Origin: Candidatus Roseilinea sp.
GTDB lineage: Bacteria > Chloroflexota > Anaerolineae > J036 > Brachytrichaceae
Direction of reading: 5' to 3'
NCBI GenBank assembly: GCA_025998955.1
Contig: AP024676.1
Span: forward strand, 186,001 to 250,000
Length of the DNA stretch: 64,000 bases
Position numbers and translations under genes: made by a program. This document shows positions 20,632 through 29,445 of the stretch, piece after piece. The notes beneath the pieces are model-generated. The model did no database searches and had not been told where the DNA came from. It saw only the letters and a list, made by a program, of their open reading frames with translations. The first letter of the stretch is position 1; every line of letters starts with the position of its first letter.

Positions 20632-23268
20632 ATGGCAGAAGAAAAGTCGCAGGTTTCGGTAAACGAAGAATACCTGCAAAAGTATGGCTTCTACGAGCCG
20701 GAGAACTACACGTTCAAGAGCCGCAAAGGCCTGGACGAAGAGATCGTCAAGGAGATCTCGTGGATGAAGGGCGAGCCGGAGTGGATGACGCGCTTCCGGC
20801 TGGCCGCCCTGGCGGCCTTCAACAGCAAGCCGATGCCCAACTGGGGGGGCGAAGCGCTCAAGGACATCAACTTCGACGACATCTACTACTACATCAAGCC
20901 CACCGACAAGCAAGCCAGTTCGTGGGAGGAGTTGCCGAAAGAAATCAAAGATACCTACGACCGGCTGGGCATCCCCGAGGCGGAGAAGAAGTATCTGGCC
21001 GGCGTGGGCGCGCAGTACGAGTCGGAGGTGATCTACCACAACCTGGCCAAAGAACTGGAGGCGCAGGGTGTGATCTTCCTCGACACCGATAGCGGTCTGC
21101 GCGAGCACCCCGAGCTCTTCCGCCAATACTTCGGCACCATCGTCCCCTACACCGATAACAAATTCGCGGCGCTCAACAGCGCGGTGTGGTCGGGTGGCTC
21201 GTTCATCTACGTCCCGCCGGGCGTGAAGATCGAGATGCCGCTGCAAGCCTACTTCCGCATCAACGCCAAGAACGTCGGCCAGTTCGAGCGCACGTTGATC
21301 ATCGTGGACGAGGGCGCGCAAGTGCACTATGTCGAAGGCTGCACCGCGCCGGTCTACTCCAGCGATTCGCTGCACAGCGCGGTGGTCGAGATCATCGTGA
21401 AGAAGGGCGCGCGCTGCCGCTACACCACCATCCAGAACTGGTCCACGAACGTATACAACCTGGTGACCAAACGCGCCGCTGCTTACGAAGGCGCGACGAT
21501 GGAATGGGTGGACGGCAATCTGGGCTGCCTGGCCGAGGGCTCGACGGTGATCACCCCGGAAGGCATCAAGACGATCGAGTCACTCGAAGTCGGCGACCGG
21601 GTGCTCTCCTACGACGAACGCGCCGGCCGGCTGTGCTTCCGTCGCGTCTTGGCCAAGCGTTTCTCCGGCTACCAGCACGTGCATACCGTTGCTGTAGGTG
21701 AGCGCAAGCTGCGCGTGACGGCCAACCATCCCTTCTACTCGTACGTCTACGATCCGAATGCTGCGAAGAAGTCAGGGCGATACCGCCTGGCCTACGTACG
21801 CGCCGACTATTTGAATCAAGCTATCGTGCCGCGCATCTCGCTGGACTACGGAACGCCTTATCGTTTGCAAGTGCCGGCGACGACTACGACGTTCGACACC
21901 CTCAATCAATATGCGGACTCGATCACGGCAACACGCACGCGCAAAGCACGCTTGATGAACGTGGCCGAGACCACCGATGAATTGATGTGGCTGTTCGGTT
22001 ACTGGATCGGCGATGGCAATTTGGATGTCTGCGAAGCTAAGACCGAGGGCGTCATTCGCTGGGCCAAGGTTGGTTTTGCTACGCCGACCACCGATCGCGC
22101 CAGGGAACGGTTGCTGGGAGCGGTATCGGCAATTCTTGAAGCCGAACCGACCGAACGCGCCGACGGCAAACACATCTCCTGGAGTAGCAAGGAGCTGGCC
22201 GAGCTGCTGATGCTCAACAGCTTCGAGGGCAAGGCCGGTGAAAAGCGCGTGCCGAGCTGGGTGTGGTCGTTGCCCGAGTCGCAGCGAGCATCATTCATTG
22301 CCGGCTACCTGGATGCGGATGGCTATGTGTCGCCCCATCGCACCTTCATGCTCAAGTCATCCAATCGCGCGTTGCTCGAAGACATCGGGTCTTTACTGAC
22401 GACGTTGGGAATCACCGCGCATCTATACACGGAGTTCGATCAACCGCGCCGCGTAAAGATCATGGGCGTCGAGTGCACCGCCCACGGCGCATACCGTTTG
22501 AGTTTTGACGTGGACGATCGTTTGCTACAACGCGTCAGTCCATCGCTCCGTGAGGCGGCCGAAGCTTGTACGCCGGCCAAGTTGCAGCATCGTCGCCGAA
22601 TCGGTCGCTCGCAGATCGTGCTGCCCGATAGCGTCGAGGTCGTTGATGTCGCCGTCTCTCCGGCCAGCCCCGAGCCCGTCCCTACGTGGGATATCGAAGT
22701 CGAGGAGACCGGCAACTTCATCTCGCAAGGGTTCATCGTCCACAACTCCAAGCTCACCATGAAGTACCCGGCGGTGTATCTGATGGAGCCGGGCGCGCAC
22801 GGCGAGATCCTCTCGATCGCCTTCGCCGGCCGCGGCCAGCACCAGGACGCCGGCGGCAAGGTCGTGCACGCTGCGCCGAACACCACCAGCAAGATCGTCA
22901 GCAAGTCCATCAGCAAGGACGGTGGGCGCACCAGCTACCGCGGCTTGCTCAAGGTGTATCGCGACGCCGAGCACAGCCGCAGCAACGTGGTGTGCGACGC
23001 GCTGCTACTCGATGAACATAGCCGCAGCGACACCTATCCCTACATCGAGGTGGACACCGACAACGTGGTCATCGGCCACGAGGCCAGCGTGAGCAAGATC
23101 GGTGAGGAACAACTCTTCTACGCTATGAGCCGCGGCATCAGCGAGGAAGAAGCCAGCACCATGGTCGTCTCCGGCTTCATCGAGCCGCTGGTGAAGGAGT
23201 TGCCGATGGAGTATGCGGTCGAGATGAACCGCCTGATCGCGTTGCAGATGGAGGGCACGGTCGGTTAA
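20632..23268 (+). CDS. sufB: Fe-S assembly scaffold SufB with in-frame intein
   Basis: Core subunit of the SufBC2D iron-sulfur scaffold. The ATG at 20632 follows GGGAGGTG at good spacing; the GTG at 20626 is an alternative. The reading frame has 878 residues, of which 407 form an intein. The exteins join as WVDGNLG/SKLTMKYPAVYL, giving a normal SufB of about 471 residues. Extein landmarks are NEEYLQKYGFYEPE, GVKIEMPLQAYFRIN, YVEGCTAPVYS, QHQDAGGKVVHAAPN and IGHEASVSKI. It must be spliced to work. It sits between sufC and sufD, 2 bp before sufD. Confidence 0.97.
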   Translation: MAEEKSQVSVNEEYLQKYGFYEPENYTFKSRKGLDEEIVKEISWMKGEPEWMTRFRLAALAAFNSKPMPNWGGEALKDINFDDIYYYIKPTDKQASSWEELPKEIKDTYDRLGIPEAEKKYLAGVGAQYESEVIYHNLAKELEAQGVIFLDTDSGLREHPELFRQYFGTIVPYTDNKFAALNSAVWSGGSFIYVPPGVKIEMPLQAYFRINAKNVGQFERTLIIVDEGAQVHYVEGCTAPVYSSDSLHSAVVEIIVKKGARCRYTTIQNWSTNVYNLVTKRAAAYEGATMEWVDGNLGCLAEGSTVITPEGIKTIESLEVGDRVLSYDERAGRLCFRRVLAKRFSGYQHVHTVAVGERKLRVTANHPFYSYVYDPNAAKKSGRYRLAYVRADYLNQAIVPRISLDYGTPYRLQVPATTTTFDTLNQYADSITATRTRKARLMNVAETTDELMWLFGYWIGDGNLDVCEAKTEGVIRWAKVGFATPTTDRARERLLGAVSAILEAEPTERADGKHISWSSKELAELLMLNSFEGKAGEKRVPSWVWSLPESQRASFIAGYLDADGYVSPHRTFMLKSSNRALLEDIGSLLTTLGITAHLYTEFDQPRRVKIMGVECTAHGAYRLSFDVDDRLLQRVSPSLREAAEACTPAKLQHRRRIGRSQIVLPDSVEVVDVAVSPASPEPVPTWDIEVEETGNFISQGFIVHNSKLTMKYPAVYLMEPGAHGEILSIAFAGRGQHQDAGGKVVHAAPNTTSKIVSKSISKDGGRTSYRGLLKVYRDAEHSRSNVVCDALLLDEHSRSDTYPYIEVDTDNVVIGHEASVSKIGEEQLFYAMSRGISEEEASTMVVSGFIEPLVKELPMEYAVEMNRLIALQMEGTVG
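21526..22746 (+). other. SufB intein with LAGLIDADG homing endonuclease
   Basis: 407 residues from Cys1 (CLAEGSTVITPEG) to the terminal His-Asn (GFIVHN), followed by Ser as +1 nucleophile. Splicing block B has the expected TxxH (RVTANHPFYSY). The C-terminal block is TWDIEVEETGNFISQG. Two dodecapeptide motifs, LFGYWIGDGNLD and FIAGYLDADGYVS, mark a LAGLIDADG endonuclease with both acidic residues kept, so it may still be mobile. SufB is a known intein host (mycobacterial Pps1). Length is typical of full-size inteins. Confidence 0.95.
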
Positions 23269-23270
23269 TC

Positions 23271-24542
23271 ATGGCAGTCGTTCAACCTGTATTGAAACCG
23301 GCGCCGGTCGTCAAAGCCGGCGAGTTGACCCGCGAGTTCGTCGAGGGATATTCGGCTGCGCTGGGCGATCCGGCCTGGCTGTTGGCGCGGCGGCTGGAAG
23401 CGCTGCGCGTCTTCCGCGACACGCCGGCCCCCAACCGTCACGACGAGCTCTGGCGGCGGGTGGACCTCAGCACGTTCAAGCTCGACGTGATCCTGTCCGG
23501 CATCACGCCGGCCAACACCGTGCTCGACGTGAAGCGTTCGCGCCTGCCGGCCGGGTTGTCACAGCAAGGTGTGATCTTCACCAGCCTGGAGACGGCGATC
23601 AAGAAGCACCAGCGCCTCTTGGACGAGTGGCTGATGACGCAGTGCGTCAAGCTGAACGACGCCTACTACGCTGCGCTGCACGGCATCTTCATGCGCTATG
23701 GCACGATCTTGTATGTGCCGGCCGGCGTTCGGGTGGACAAGCCACTGCGCACCACCATCCGCATGGCCGCCGATCAACTTGCGGGCTTCAACCACACCTT
23801 GATCGTGCTGGAGGAAGACGCCAAGGCGACGCTGATCGAGGACTTCGCCTCGCCCACCGGGCCCCATCAGGCCTTGTATGACGGCGTGGTCGAAATCATG
23901 CTCGGCAAAGGCGCTGAGCTGGACTACGTCAGCATCCAGGATTGGGGCCGCAACGTGTATAACTTCTCGACCGAGCGCGCAAAGGTAGGCGAAGCGGCCA
24001 CGCTGCACTGGGTGATCGGCGGCGTTGGCAGCAAGTTCACCAAGAGCTTGATCGAGGCCGACTTGGTCGGCCCGCGCGGCACGGCGCTGCTGAGCGGCGT
24101 GTACTTCGCCGATACCAAGCAGCAATTGCACTACGACACGCAGCAGAACCACGTTGCCGAGGCGTGCAAGAGCGACCTGCTCTACAAGGCGGCGCTGCGC
24201 GACGAGGCCCGCACGGTGTGGCGGGGCAACATTCGCGTCTTCCCCGGCGCGCAGAAGACCGACGCCTATCAGGCCAACCGCAACTTGCAGCTCTCCAAGC
24301 GCAGCCGCGCCGATTCGATCCCCGGCCTGGAGATCGAAGCCGACGACGTGCGTTGCACGCATGGCAGCACGGTAGGCACGATCGAAGAGGAGCCAATCTT
24401 CTACCTGCGCAGCCGCGGCGTCCCGATCAACGAAGCGCGCCGGCTGATCGTCGAGGGTTTCTTTGCGCCGGTGATCGAGCGCATCCCGCTGGAGGAGACG
24501 CGCGACCGGCTGATCGAAGAGATCGGCAAGAAGATCGGCTGA
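23271..24542 (+). CDS. sufD: Fe-S assembly protein SufD
   Basis: Paralogue of SufB that completes the SufBC2D complex. The 423 residues share the beta-helix and C-terminal segments of the family: GVRVDKPLRTTIRM, VSIQDWGRNVYNFSTERA, HYDTQQNHVAEACKSDLLYK and DDVRCTHGSTVGTIEEEPIFYL. It starts 2 bp after the sufB stop, so it is coupled, and a strong terminator follows. No sufS or sufU is present in the window, so the cysteine desulfurase must lie elsewhere. Confidence 0.96.
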   Translation: MAVVQPVLKPAPVVKAGELTREFVEGYSAALGDPAWLLARRLEALRVFRDTPAPNRHDELWRRVDLSTFKLDVILSGITPANTVLDVKRSRLPAGLSQQGVIFTSLETAIKKHQRLLDEWLMTQCVKLNDAYYAALHGIFMRYGTILYVPAGVRVDKPLRTTIRMAADQLAGFNHTLIVLEEDAKATLIEDFASPTGPHQALYDGVVEIMLGKGAELDYVSIQDWGRNVYNFSTERAKVGEAATLHWVIGGVGSKFTKSLIEADLVGPRGTALLSGVYFADTKQQLHYDTQQNHVAEACKSDLLYKAALRDEARTVWRGNIRVFPGAQKTDAYQANRNLQLSKRSRADSIPGLEIEADDVRCTHGSTVGTIEEEPIFYLRSRGVPINEARRLIVEGFFAPVIERIPLEETRDRLIEEIGKKIG

Positions 24543-24561
24543 GGTTTTTGTCGGCAACTTG

Positions 24562-24591
24562 AAAGACCGGGTCGCAAGGCCCGGTCTTTTT
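24562..24591 (+). terminator. Rho-independent terminator of the suf operon
   Basis: A 10 bp stem, AAAGACCGGG with CCCGGTCTTT, loop TCGCAAGG, is followed by TTATCC. It lies 20 bp after the sufD stop and 26 bp before the IS element. Confidence 0.9.
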
Positions 24592-24617
24592 ATCCTGTGC
24601 AGGGCGGAAGAGTAATA

Positions 24618-25758
24618 CCGCTTGCGGAGTCAAGGTGTGCTAAATCAACTTGGCGTATGAGAACAGGACGACCGCGACAACCGATTGAGATCGCTGAGAG
24701 CGTCGAGCAGTTGTATGCCCTGTATCGCCAGGAGAAGGATGGCCTGAAGCGCCGGCGTTACCAGTTCGCCTACGAACTCAAACGCGGCACCAGCACCGAC
24801 GCGGCCGCTAAAGCATGCGGAATCAGTGGCACGGCTGCCGATACGTGGGTGCGATGGCTGCGCCAAGGTGGATTGACAGAATTGATCGCGGGGCATAGCT
24901 GGGGCGGGCAGCGGCATGTGGGCGGGCGGCTGAGCGAAGAGCAGGAAGGCGCGCTAGTGCAAGAGGCGGCCGCGGGCAAGATTCGGAGCATCCACGACGG
25001 CGTGGCGTGGGTGCAAGCGCGATGCCAGGTGCGATACACCTACTGGGGCATGCGCGGGGTGTTCGCGCGGCTGGGACTGCGCAAAAAGGTGCCCCGCCCG
25101 GCCAATGTCAAACGGAACGAAGCACGCCAAACGGCGTGGAGAGAGGGGGCTGTGTTACCAGCTGGCCCAAGCGGGCGTCAGGTTGGACGGCGCGATCATC
25201 ATGAGCGATGAGATGCGGGTGGGTTTACATAGTCAGGTGCGCCGGCGCTGGTGTCCAGTCGGCATGAAGCTGGTGCAGCCGCAGCAGATGCGGTTTGACC
25301 ACCGCTGGCTGGTGCTCGGATTAGCCGTTACCCGGCTCAAGCTGCGCTGGCGTTGGCAGGCCAACCTGCGTCAAGACAGCATGCTGGCGACGGTGCACGC
25401 CTGGCAGCAACATCCGGACGGCTTGGATGCTGTGGTGTGGGACAACGCGCCCGCTCACAAGACCAAGGCTGTTCGTACGGCCATCGCTGGCACTAGCACT
25501 GGCACTGGTGGTGCGGTGATCTTCCAACCGCCGTATGCGCCGGAGCTGAATCCCGTTGAGCGCATCTTCGAATACCTACGTGACCACATTGAAGGCGAAC
25601 TCTACGCCACCATCGAGGCCAAAATCGAGCGAGTCGAGCAGATATTGCATGCGTTAGCTGACGACGCCGACGCACTTCGCAGGCTGGTTGATTGGCGTTG
25701 GATCAAAGACAACGTCCAGGCCCTGTCCTTATTTAGCACGCCTTGATGTGGCAGTTGG
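24618..25758 (+). mobile_element. IS630-family insertion sequence, 1141 bp
   Basis: Terminal inverted repeats of about 30 bp can be aligned. The left end CCGCTTGCGGAGTCAAGG continues GTGTGCTAAAT; the right end, reverse-complemented, is CCAACTGCCACATCAAGG continuing CGTGCTAAAT. The core TCAAGGxGTGCTAAAT differs at one base. Both ends are flanked by TA (24616-24617 and 25759-25760), the target duplication expected of IS630/Tc1. It carries a single DDE transposase. It inserted between the suf terminator and the tcmP-like gene, 11 bp from that gene's ATG. Confidence 0.88.
24657..25746 (+). pseudogene. IS630-family transposase, frameshifted
   Basis: Two overlapping frames encode one transposase. 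The first (ATG 24657, MRTGRPRQPIEIAES) holds the helix-turn-helix (TSTDAAAKACGISGTAADTW) up to NEARQTAW. The second holds the catalytic DDE core: MSDEMRVGLHS (Asp), VVWDNAPAHK (Asp) and PELNPVERIFEYL (Glu). The join lies at a run of five G (25145-25149); with four G the frame reads TAWREGLCYQLAQAG without a break. So one extra base (+1 frame change) split the gene. Some IS630 members use programmed frameshifting, so activity is not excluded, but a simple indel is likelier. Confidence 0.85.
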
Positions 25759-25769
25759 TATAAGTGGTA

Positions 25770-26714
25770 ATGAAGCAGGATGGTAGTAAACTGTCCATAG
25801 AACAAATGAGCAAGAAGCAAGAGTTCGGTGGAAACTGGACAGATCAAAAGCTTGAGTGTTTGCGCAAGTACTTGGAAGCGTATTTGATGATTTTTACCAA
25901 GAACGAGCGAGCACGATTCTTCAAGACTATTTACTTGGATGCCTTTGCTGGAACAGGCTATCGCCTACCTCGTCGAATCAGTGTCATGAACCCTAAGCTC
26001 CCCTTTGAAGAGATGGAGACGTTGGCCGAAGATGAGAACCAAAATCTACTGAAGGGCAGCGCGCGTATCGCGCTAGAACTAGAGCCAAGCTTCAAGGAGT
26101 ACATCTTTATTGAAAGAGACTCCGAGCGTGCTAAGGAATTGCAGGAGATGTGTAAAGCGTTTGGGAACCGACGTTCTATGGTTATTCAGGACGAGGCCAA
26201 TCAATTCATCAAGAAGTGGGTTAAGCAGGTAGATTGGAGCAAAAAACGTGCGGTTGTGTTCCTTGACCAGTATGGCATGCAAGTCAAGTGGGAAACGATA
26301 GTGGCGATTGCTTACACTGGAGCTATAGACCTATGGATTCTCTTCCCGATTGGCGCAGTAAATCGTCTGCTCACAAGAAACGAACGGCCTCCAAGGGAGT
26401 GGGGCGAAATACTCACTAGAGTTTTTGGCTCTACTGAATGGCAGCAGCGCTTTTATAAACATCTTTTGACGCTTTTTGAGTCGGAAACGATGGCAAAGAA
26501 GGAAGCCAGGTTTGTGGAAATAGGTAGTTACTTTGTCGAACGACTGAAATCCGTATTCAGTGGCGTTTTGGACCAACCAATGGTATTGCGAAATAGTCGC
26601 AATAGCCCCCTTTACCTGCTTTGTTTCGCTTGTAGCAATAAGAAGGGGTGCAAATCAGCGTTAAATATTGCTGGTGACCTGGTTCGCAGATTCTCATTTG
26701 CGGAGTTTGTCTAA
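25770..26714 (+). CDS. tcmP: Three-Cys-motif partner (TcmP-like) protein
   Basis: A 314-residue protein with the typical opening FGGNWTDQKLECLRKYLEAY. It has features of a Rossmann methyltransferase: DAFAGTG (57-63) as a motif I-like SAM loop, IFIERD (112-117) as the acidic end of strand 2, and FLDQYG (164-169) in place of the catalytic motif IV. TcmP proteins are named for being encoded next to three-Cys-motif (Gp37/Gp68, DUF5131) proteins, as here 18 bp downstream. Biochemical role unproven. Base composition is clearly AT-richer than the surroundings. The IS630 end lies 11 bp before the ATG, so the native promoter is probably displaced. GTG 25764 and ATG 25806 are alternative starts. Confidence 0.85.
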   Translation: MKQDGSKLSIEQMSKKQEFGGNWTDQKLECLRKYLEAYLMIFTKNERARFFKTIYLDAFAGTGYRLPRRISVMNPKLPFEEMETLAEDENQNLLKGSARIALELEPSFKEYIFIERDSERAKELQEMCKAFGNRRSMVIQDEANQFIKKWVKQVDWSKKRAVVFLDQYGMQVKWETIVAIAYTGAIDLWILFPIGAVNRLLTRNERPPREWGEILTRVFGSTEWQQRFYKHLLTLFESETMAKKEARFVEIGSYFVERLKSVFSGVLDQPMVLRNSRNSPLYLLCFACSNKKGCKSALNIAGDLVRRFSFAEFV

Positions 26715-26732
26715 GATGCCGATTGAGGTGAA

Positions 26733-27386
26733 ATGGCTACTCAAACTAGTATTGAATGGACAGAGGCAACCTGGAATCCTTTGACCGGTTGTTCGAAGGT
26801 TAGCCCTGGGTGCAAGTATTGTTATGCTGAACGATTTGCACTGCGACTACAGGCTATGGGTGTGGACAAGTATCGCAATGGCTTCAAGATAACACTTCAT
26901 GCTGACGCTCTAGAAGAACCGCTGCGGTGGGCGCAGCCTAAATTGGTGTTTGTCAACTCAATGAGCGATCTGTTTCATGAAGCTGTGCCTCTGGAATTTA
27001 TCCAGCGCGTCTTCGATGTTATGCGTCAGGCACACTGGCATCACTTTCAAGTGCTGACAAAGCGCTCCGCAAGGCTCGCAGAACTCAGTTCTTTGCTAAC
27101 TTGGCCACCGAATGTGTGGATGGGCGTTAGCGTAGAAGATGCGCGCTATATTTATCGTATTGACCATCTCAGGCAAACTGCTGCTGCGATCAGATTCATT
27201 TCTTGTGAACCGCTTCTTGGGCCGCTGCTGAATTTGCCTTTGGAAGGCATACACTGGGTAATTGTCGGCGGCGAGTCCGGGCCCAGCGCACGTCCCATAA
27301 AAGCAGAGTGGGTACGCCAAATCCGTGACCAGTGCCAAGCAAAAGATATACCCTTCTTCTTCAAACAATGGGGGGGGGACGAATAA
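26733..27386 (+). CDS. DUF5131 (phage Gp37/Gp68) three-Cys-motif protein, C-terminus frameshifted
   Basis: 217 residues opening [20 protein letters not shown], with the CX6CX2C motif at Cys20, Cys27 and Cys30 (GCKYCYAER). This motif recalls radical-SAM iron-sulfur sites; activity is unknown. Other family marks are [28 protein letters not shown] and [18 protein letters not shown] precedes the ATG. The frame ends WGGDE after a run of nine G (27370-27378). With one G fewer the frame continues [19 protein letters not shown], the usual family ending, to a stop at 27474. The present form is therefore C-terminally altered, by mutation, phase variation or an assembly indel. Confidence 0.88.
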   Translation: MATQTSIEWTEATWNPLTGCSKVSPGCKYCYAERFALRLQAMGVDKYRNGFKITLHADALEEPLRWAQPKLVFVNSMSDLFHEAVPLEFIQRVFDVMRQAHWHHFQVLTKRSARLAELSSLLTWPPNVWMGVSVEDARYIYRIDHLRQTAAAIRFISCEPLLGPLLNLPLEGIHWVIVGGESGPSARPIKAEWVRQIRDQCQAKDIPFFFKQWGGDE

Positions 27387-27528
27387 GAAGAAGACCGGCA
27401 GACTGCTTGATGGGCGCACTTGGAGTGCGCTGCCGCTAAGACTCCCAGCGCAACTGCTTCAGGCTCACACCTGAACTGACCCGTGATATGTCGAGTCTCG
27501 CACTTGGCTTGATATACCTTCGCAGTGC

Positions 27529-27930
27529 TCACTGAGGCTGCTCATACAGCTCCACCAGCACGCCGAAGGCGCTGCGCGGGTGGATGAAGGCGTAGCGCGT
27601 GCCGTCCTCGCGTACGACCGGCTGGGGATTGATCAGCTCGCAGCCATGCGCGGCCAGCCGCGCCAGAGCCGATTCAATGTCTTTCACCTCCAAGCAAACA
27701 TGGTGCATACCGGGGCCGTGTTTGCTCATCCATTTGACGATGCCGGTGTCATCGCGCGTCGGCTGCACCAGCTCGATGCGCGCGCCGTCACCTAGAGGCA
27801 AAAAGGCAACGCGCACCCCCTCGCGCTCCGCTTCTTCGATCCCGTGCAGCTCCAGGCCAAGCGCGTCCCGATAGAAGGTCAGCGCGGCGTCCAGGTCGGC
27901 GACGGCAATAGCGAGATGGTCCAGTTTCAT
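27529..27930 (-). CDS. mce: Methylmalonyl-CoA epimerase (VOC family)
   Basis: Interconverts the R and S epimers of methylmalonyl-CoA. The 133 residues form two beta-alpha-beta-beta-beta units of the vicinal oxygen chelate fold. Likely metal ligands are His5 (LDHLAIAV), His in GMHHVCLEV and Glu near the C-terminus (VLVELYEQ). The segment KHGPGMHHVCLEV is characteristic. No mutase (mut) gene is adjacent. It converges with the accessory island. Could be another glyoxalase-fold enzyme, but length and motifs favour the epimerase. Confidence 0.87.
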   Translation of the reverse strand: MKLDHLAIAVADLDAALTFYRDALGLELHGIEEAEREGVRVAFLPLGDGARIELVQPTRDDTGIVKWMSKHGPGMHHVCLEVKDIESALARLAAHGCELINPQPVVREDGTRYAFIHPRSAFGVLVELYEQPQ

Positions 27931-27934
27931 CGGC

Positions 27935-28014
27935 GTGGAGTCGGAATTAGAGATTGGTAATGGCTGTCACTCGCTTTCTCGATTTTCGATTTTCAATTCT
28001 CAATTCTCAATTCA
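27935..28014. repeat. GAATTGA-type repeat tract between glgC and mce
   Basis: TTGAATTGAGAATTGAGAAT on the minus strand begins on the glgC stop (GATTGA) and continues as GAAAATCGAAAATCGAG units, then a degenerate TCGGAATTAGAGATTGG part. Confidence 0.85.
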
Positions 28015-29277
28015 ATCCGTGGCTTCGACCATGAAGTTCTGGCCGCTGGGGAGGAGGTCGCCGTTGAAGGCGTCGTCGTTCAGGTCGCTACCTACCACCA
28101 CATTGCGGCCGATGCGAAAGTCGGGCGGAATGATGGTGTTTTTGCCGACCACGCTGATGCCGGTGTTGAGATGCAGTTCGGCATTCTCGGTGTAGTCCGA
28201 GCCGTAGCCTACGCACGCGCCGCGCCCGACTACTACGTTCTTGTCAATGATGCAGCGATCTACCATCGCGCCGGGTTCGATCACTGCGTCGGTCATGACG
28301 ATGGAATAACGCACCACTGCGCCGCGCTTGACGCGCACGCCGGGCGAGAGCACGGAGTACTCGACCGATCCCTCGACTACGCAGCCGTCGGTGATCAGCG
28401 AATGGTTGACGGTGGCGCCGGTGCGGATGTTGACCGGCGGGCGCTCCTCGGAGCGGGTATGGATCACCCATTCGCGGTCGAGCAAGTCAATCGGTGGCGT
28501 GTCGGCCAGCAGGTCCATGTGGGCTTCCCAGTACGACTGGATCGTTCCGACGTCCACCCAGTAATCGGCGTAGGGGAAGGCAAACACGCGATAGTTCTCG
28601 GTCACCATCTTCGGGAAGATGTCTTTGCCGAAGTCACGCGTTGAATTCGGGTTCTTCGCATCCTCGTGCAGCACCTTGACCAGCGTGTCGTAGTTGAACA
28701 CGTAGATCCCCATCGAAGCCAGCGTGCCCTTCGGTTGCTTCGGTTTTTCCTCGAAGTTGATGACGCGGTAGTTCGCGTCGGTTTGCACGATGCCGAACCG
28801 GCTGGCTTCTTCCGGTGTCACTTTGAGCGTGGCGACGGTCACGTCGGCGCGCTTCTCCTGGTGGAAGCTGATCAGGATGCTGTAGTCCATCTTATAGACA
28901 TGGTCGCCGGAGAGGATGAGCACATAGTCGGCGCGGGCATTGCGCACGAAGTCCAAGTTTTGATAGATGGCGTCGGCGGTGCCCTCGTACCAGTCGGAAG
29001 CCAAGCGGCCCTGATATGGCTGCAGCATCCATACGCCGCCGTTCAGCCGGTCGAGGTCCCATGGCGCGCCGTTGCGAATGTGATCCTGCAGCGAGCGTGG
29101 GCGATACTGGGTGACCACGCCCACGGTGTAGATGCCGCTGTTCACGCAGTTGGAGAGCGGGAAGTCAATGATGCGGTATTTGCCCGCGAAAGGCACGGCA
29201 GGCTTCGCGCGTTTGTTGGCCAGCACGCTCAGGCGACTGCCGCGCCCGCCGGCGAGGATCATAGCCAAGGTTCGCAT
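28012..29277 (-). CDS. glgC: Glucose-1-phosphate adenylyltransferase
   Basis: Makes ADP-glucose for glycogen synthesis. The nucleotidyltransferase domain starts [26 protein letters not shown], with [25 protein letters not shown] and [11 protein letters not shown] left-handed beta-helix follows (about 290-421; [34 protein letters not shown]). Length 421 is typical. The stop codon lies in the first unit of a GAATTGA tract. No other glg gene is adjacent. Confidence 0.97.
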   Translation of the reverse strand: MRTLAMILAGGRGSRLSVLANKRAKPAVPFAGKYRIIDFPLSNCVNSGIYTVGVVTQYRPRSLQDHIRNGAPWDLDRLNGGVWMLQPYQGRLASDWYEGTADAIYQNLDFVRNARADYVLILSGDHVYKMDYSILISFHQEKRADVTVATLKVTPEEASRFGIVQTDANYRVINFEEKPKQPKGTLASMGIYVFNYDTLVKVLHEDAKNPNSTRDFGKDIFPKMVTENYRVFAFPYADYWVDVGTIQSYWEAHMDLLADTPPIDLLDREWVIHTRSEERPPVNIRTGATVNHSLITDGCVVEGSVEYSVLSPGVRVKRGAVVRYSIVMTDAVIEPGAMVDRCIIDKNVVVGRGACVGYGSDYTENAELHLNTGISVVGKNTIIPPDFRIGRNVVVGSDLNDDAFNGDLLPSGQNFMVEATD

Positions 29278-29445
29278 GACGATGCTTTCACTTCAGGTAT
29301 CGGGTTGTGAGGTGAGGCGAAACGTGAAACGCTGCTGGAGATGCATCGGCAAAGTTGGAAGAAACAACCGCAATCCATGCGTTTCACGCACGGAATTATA
29401 TGTGCGGCGGCGAGCAGAGGATTCGGAGCTTTGCGAGCGCGTGCG

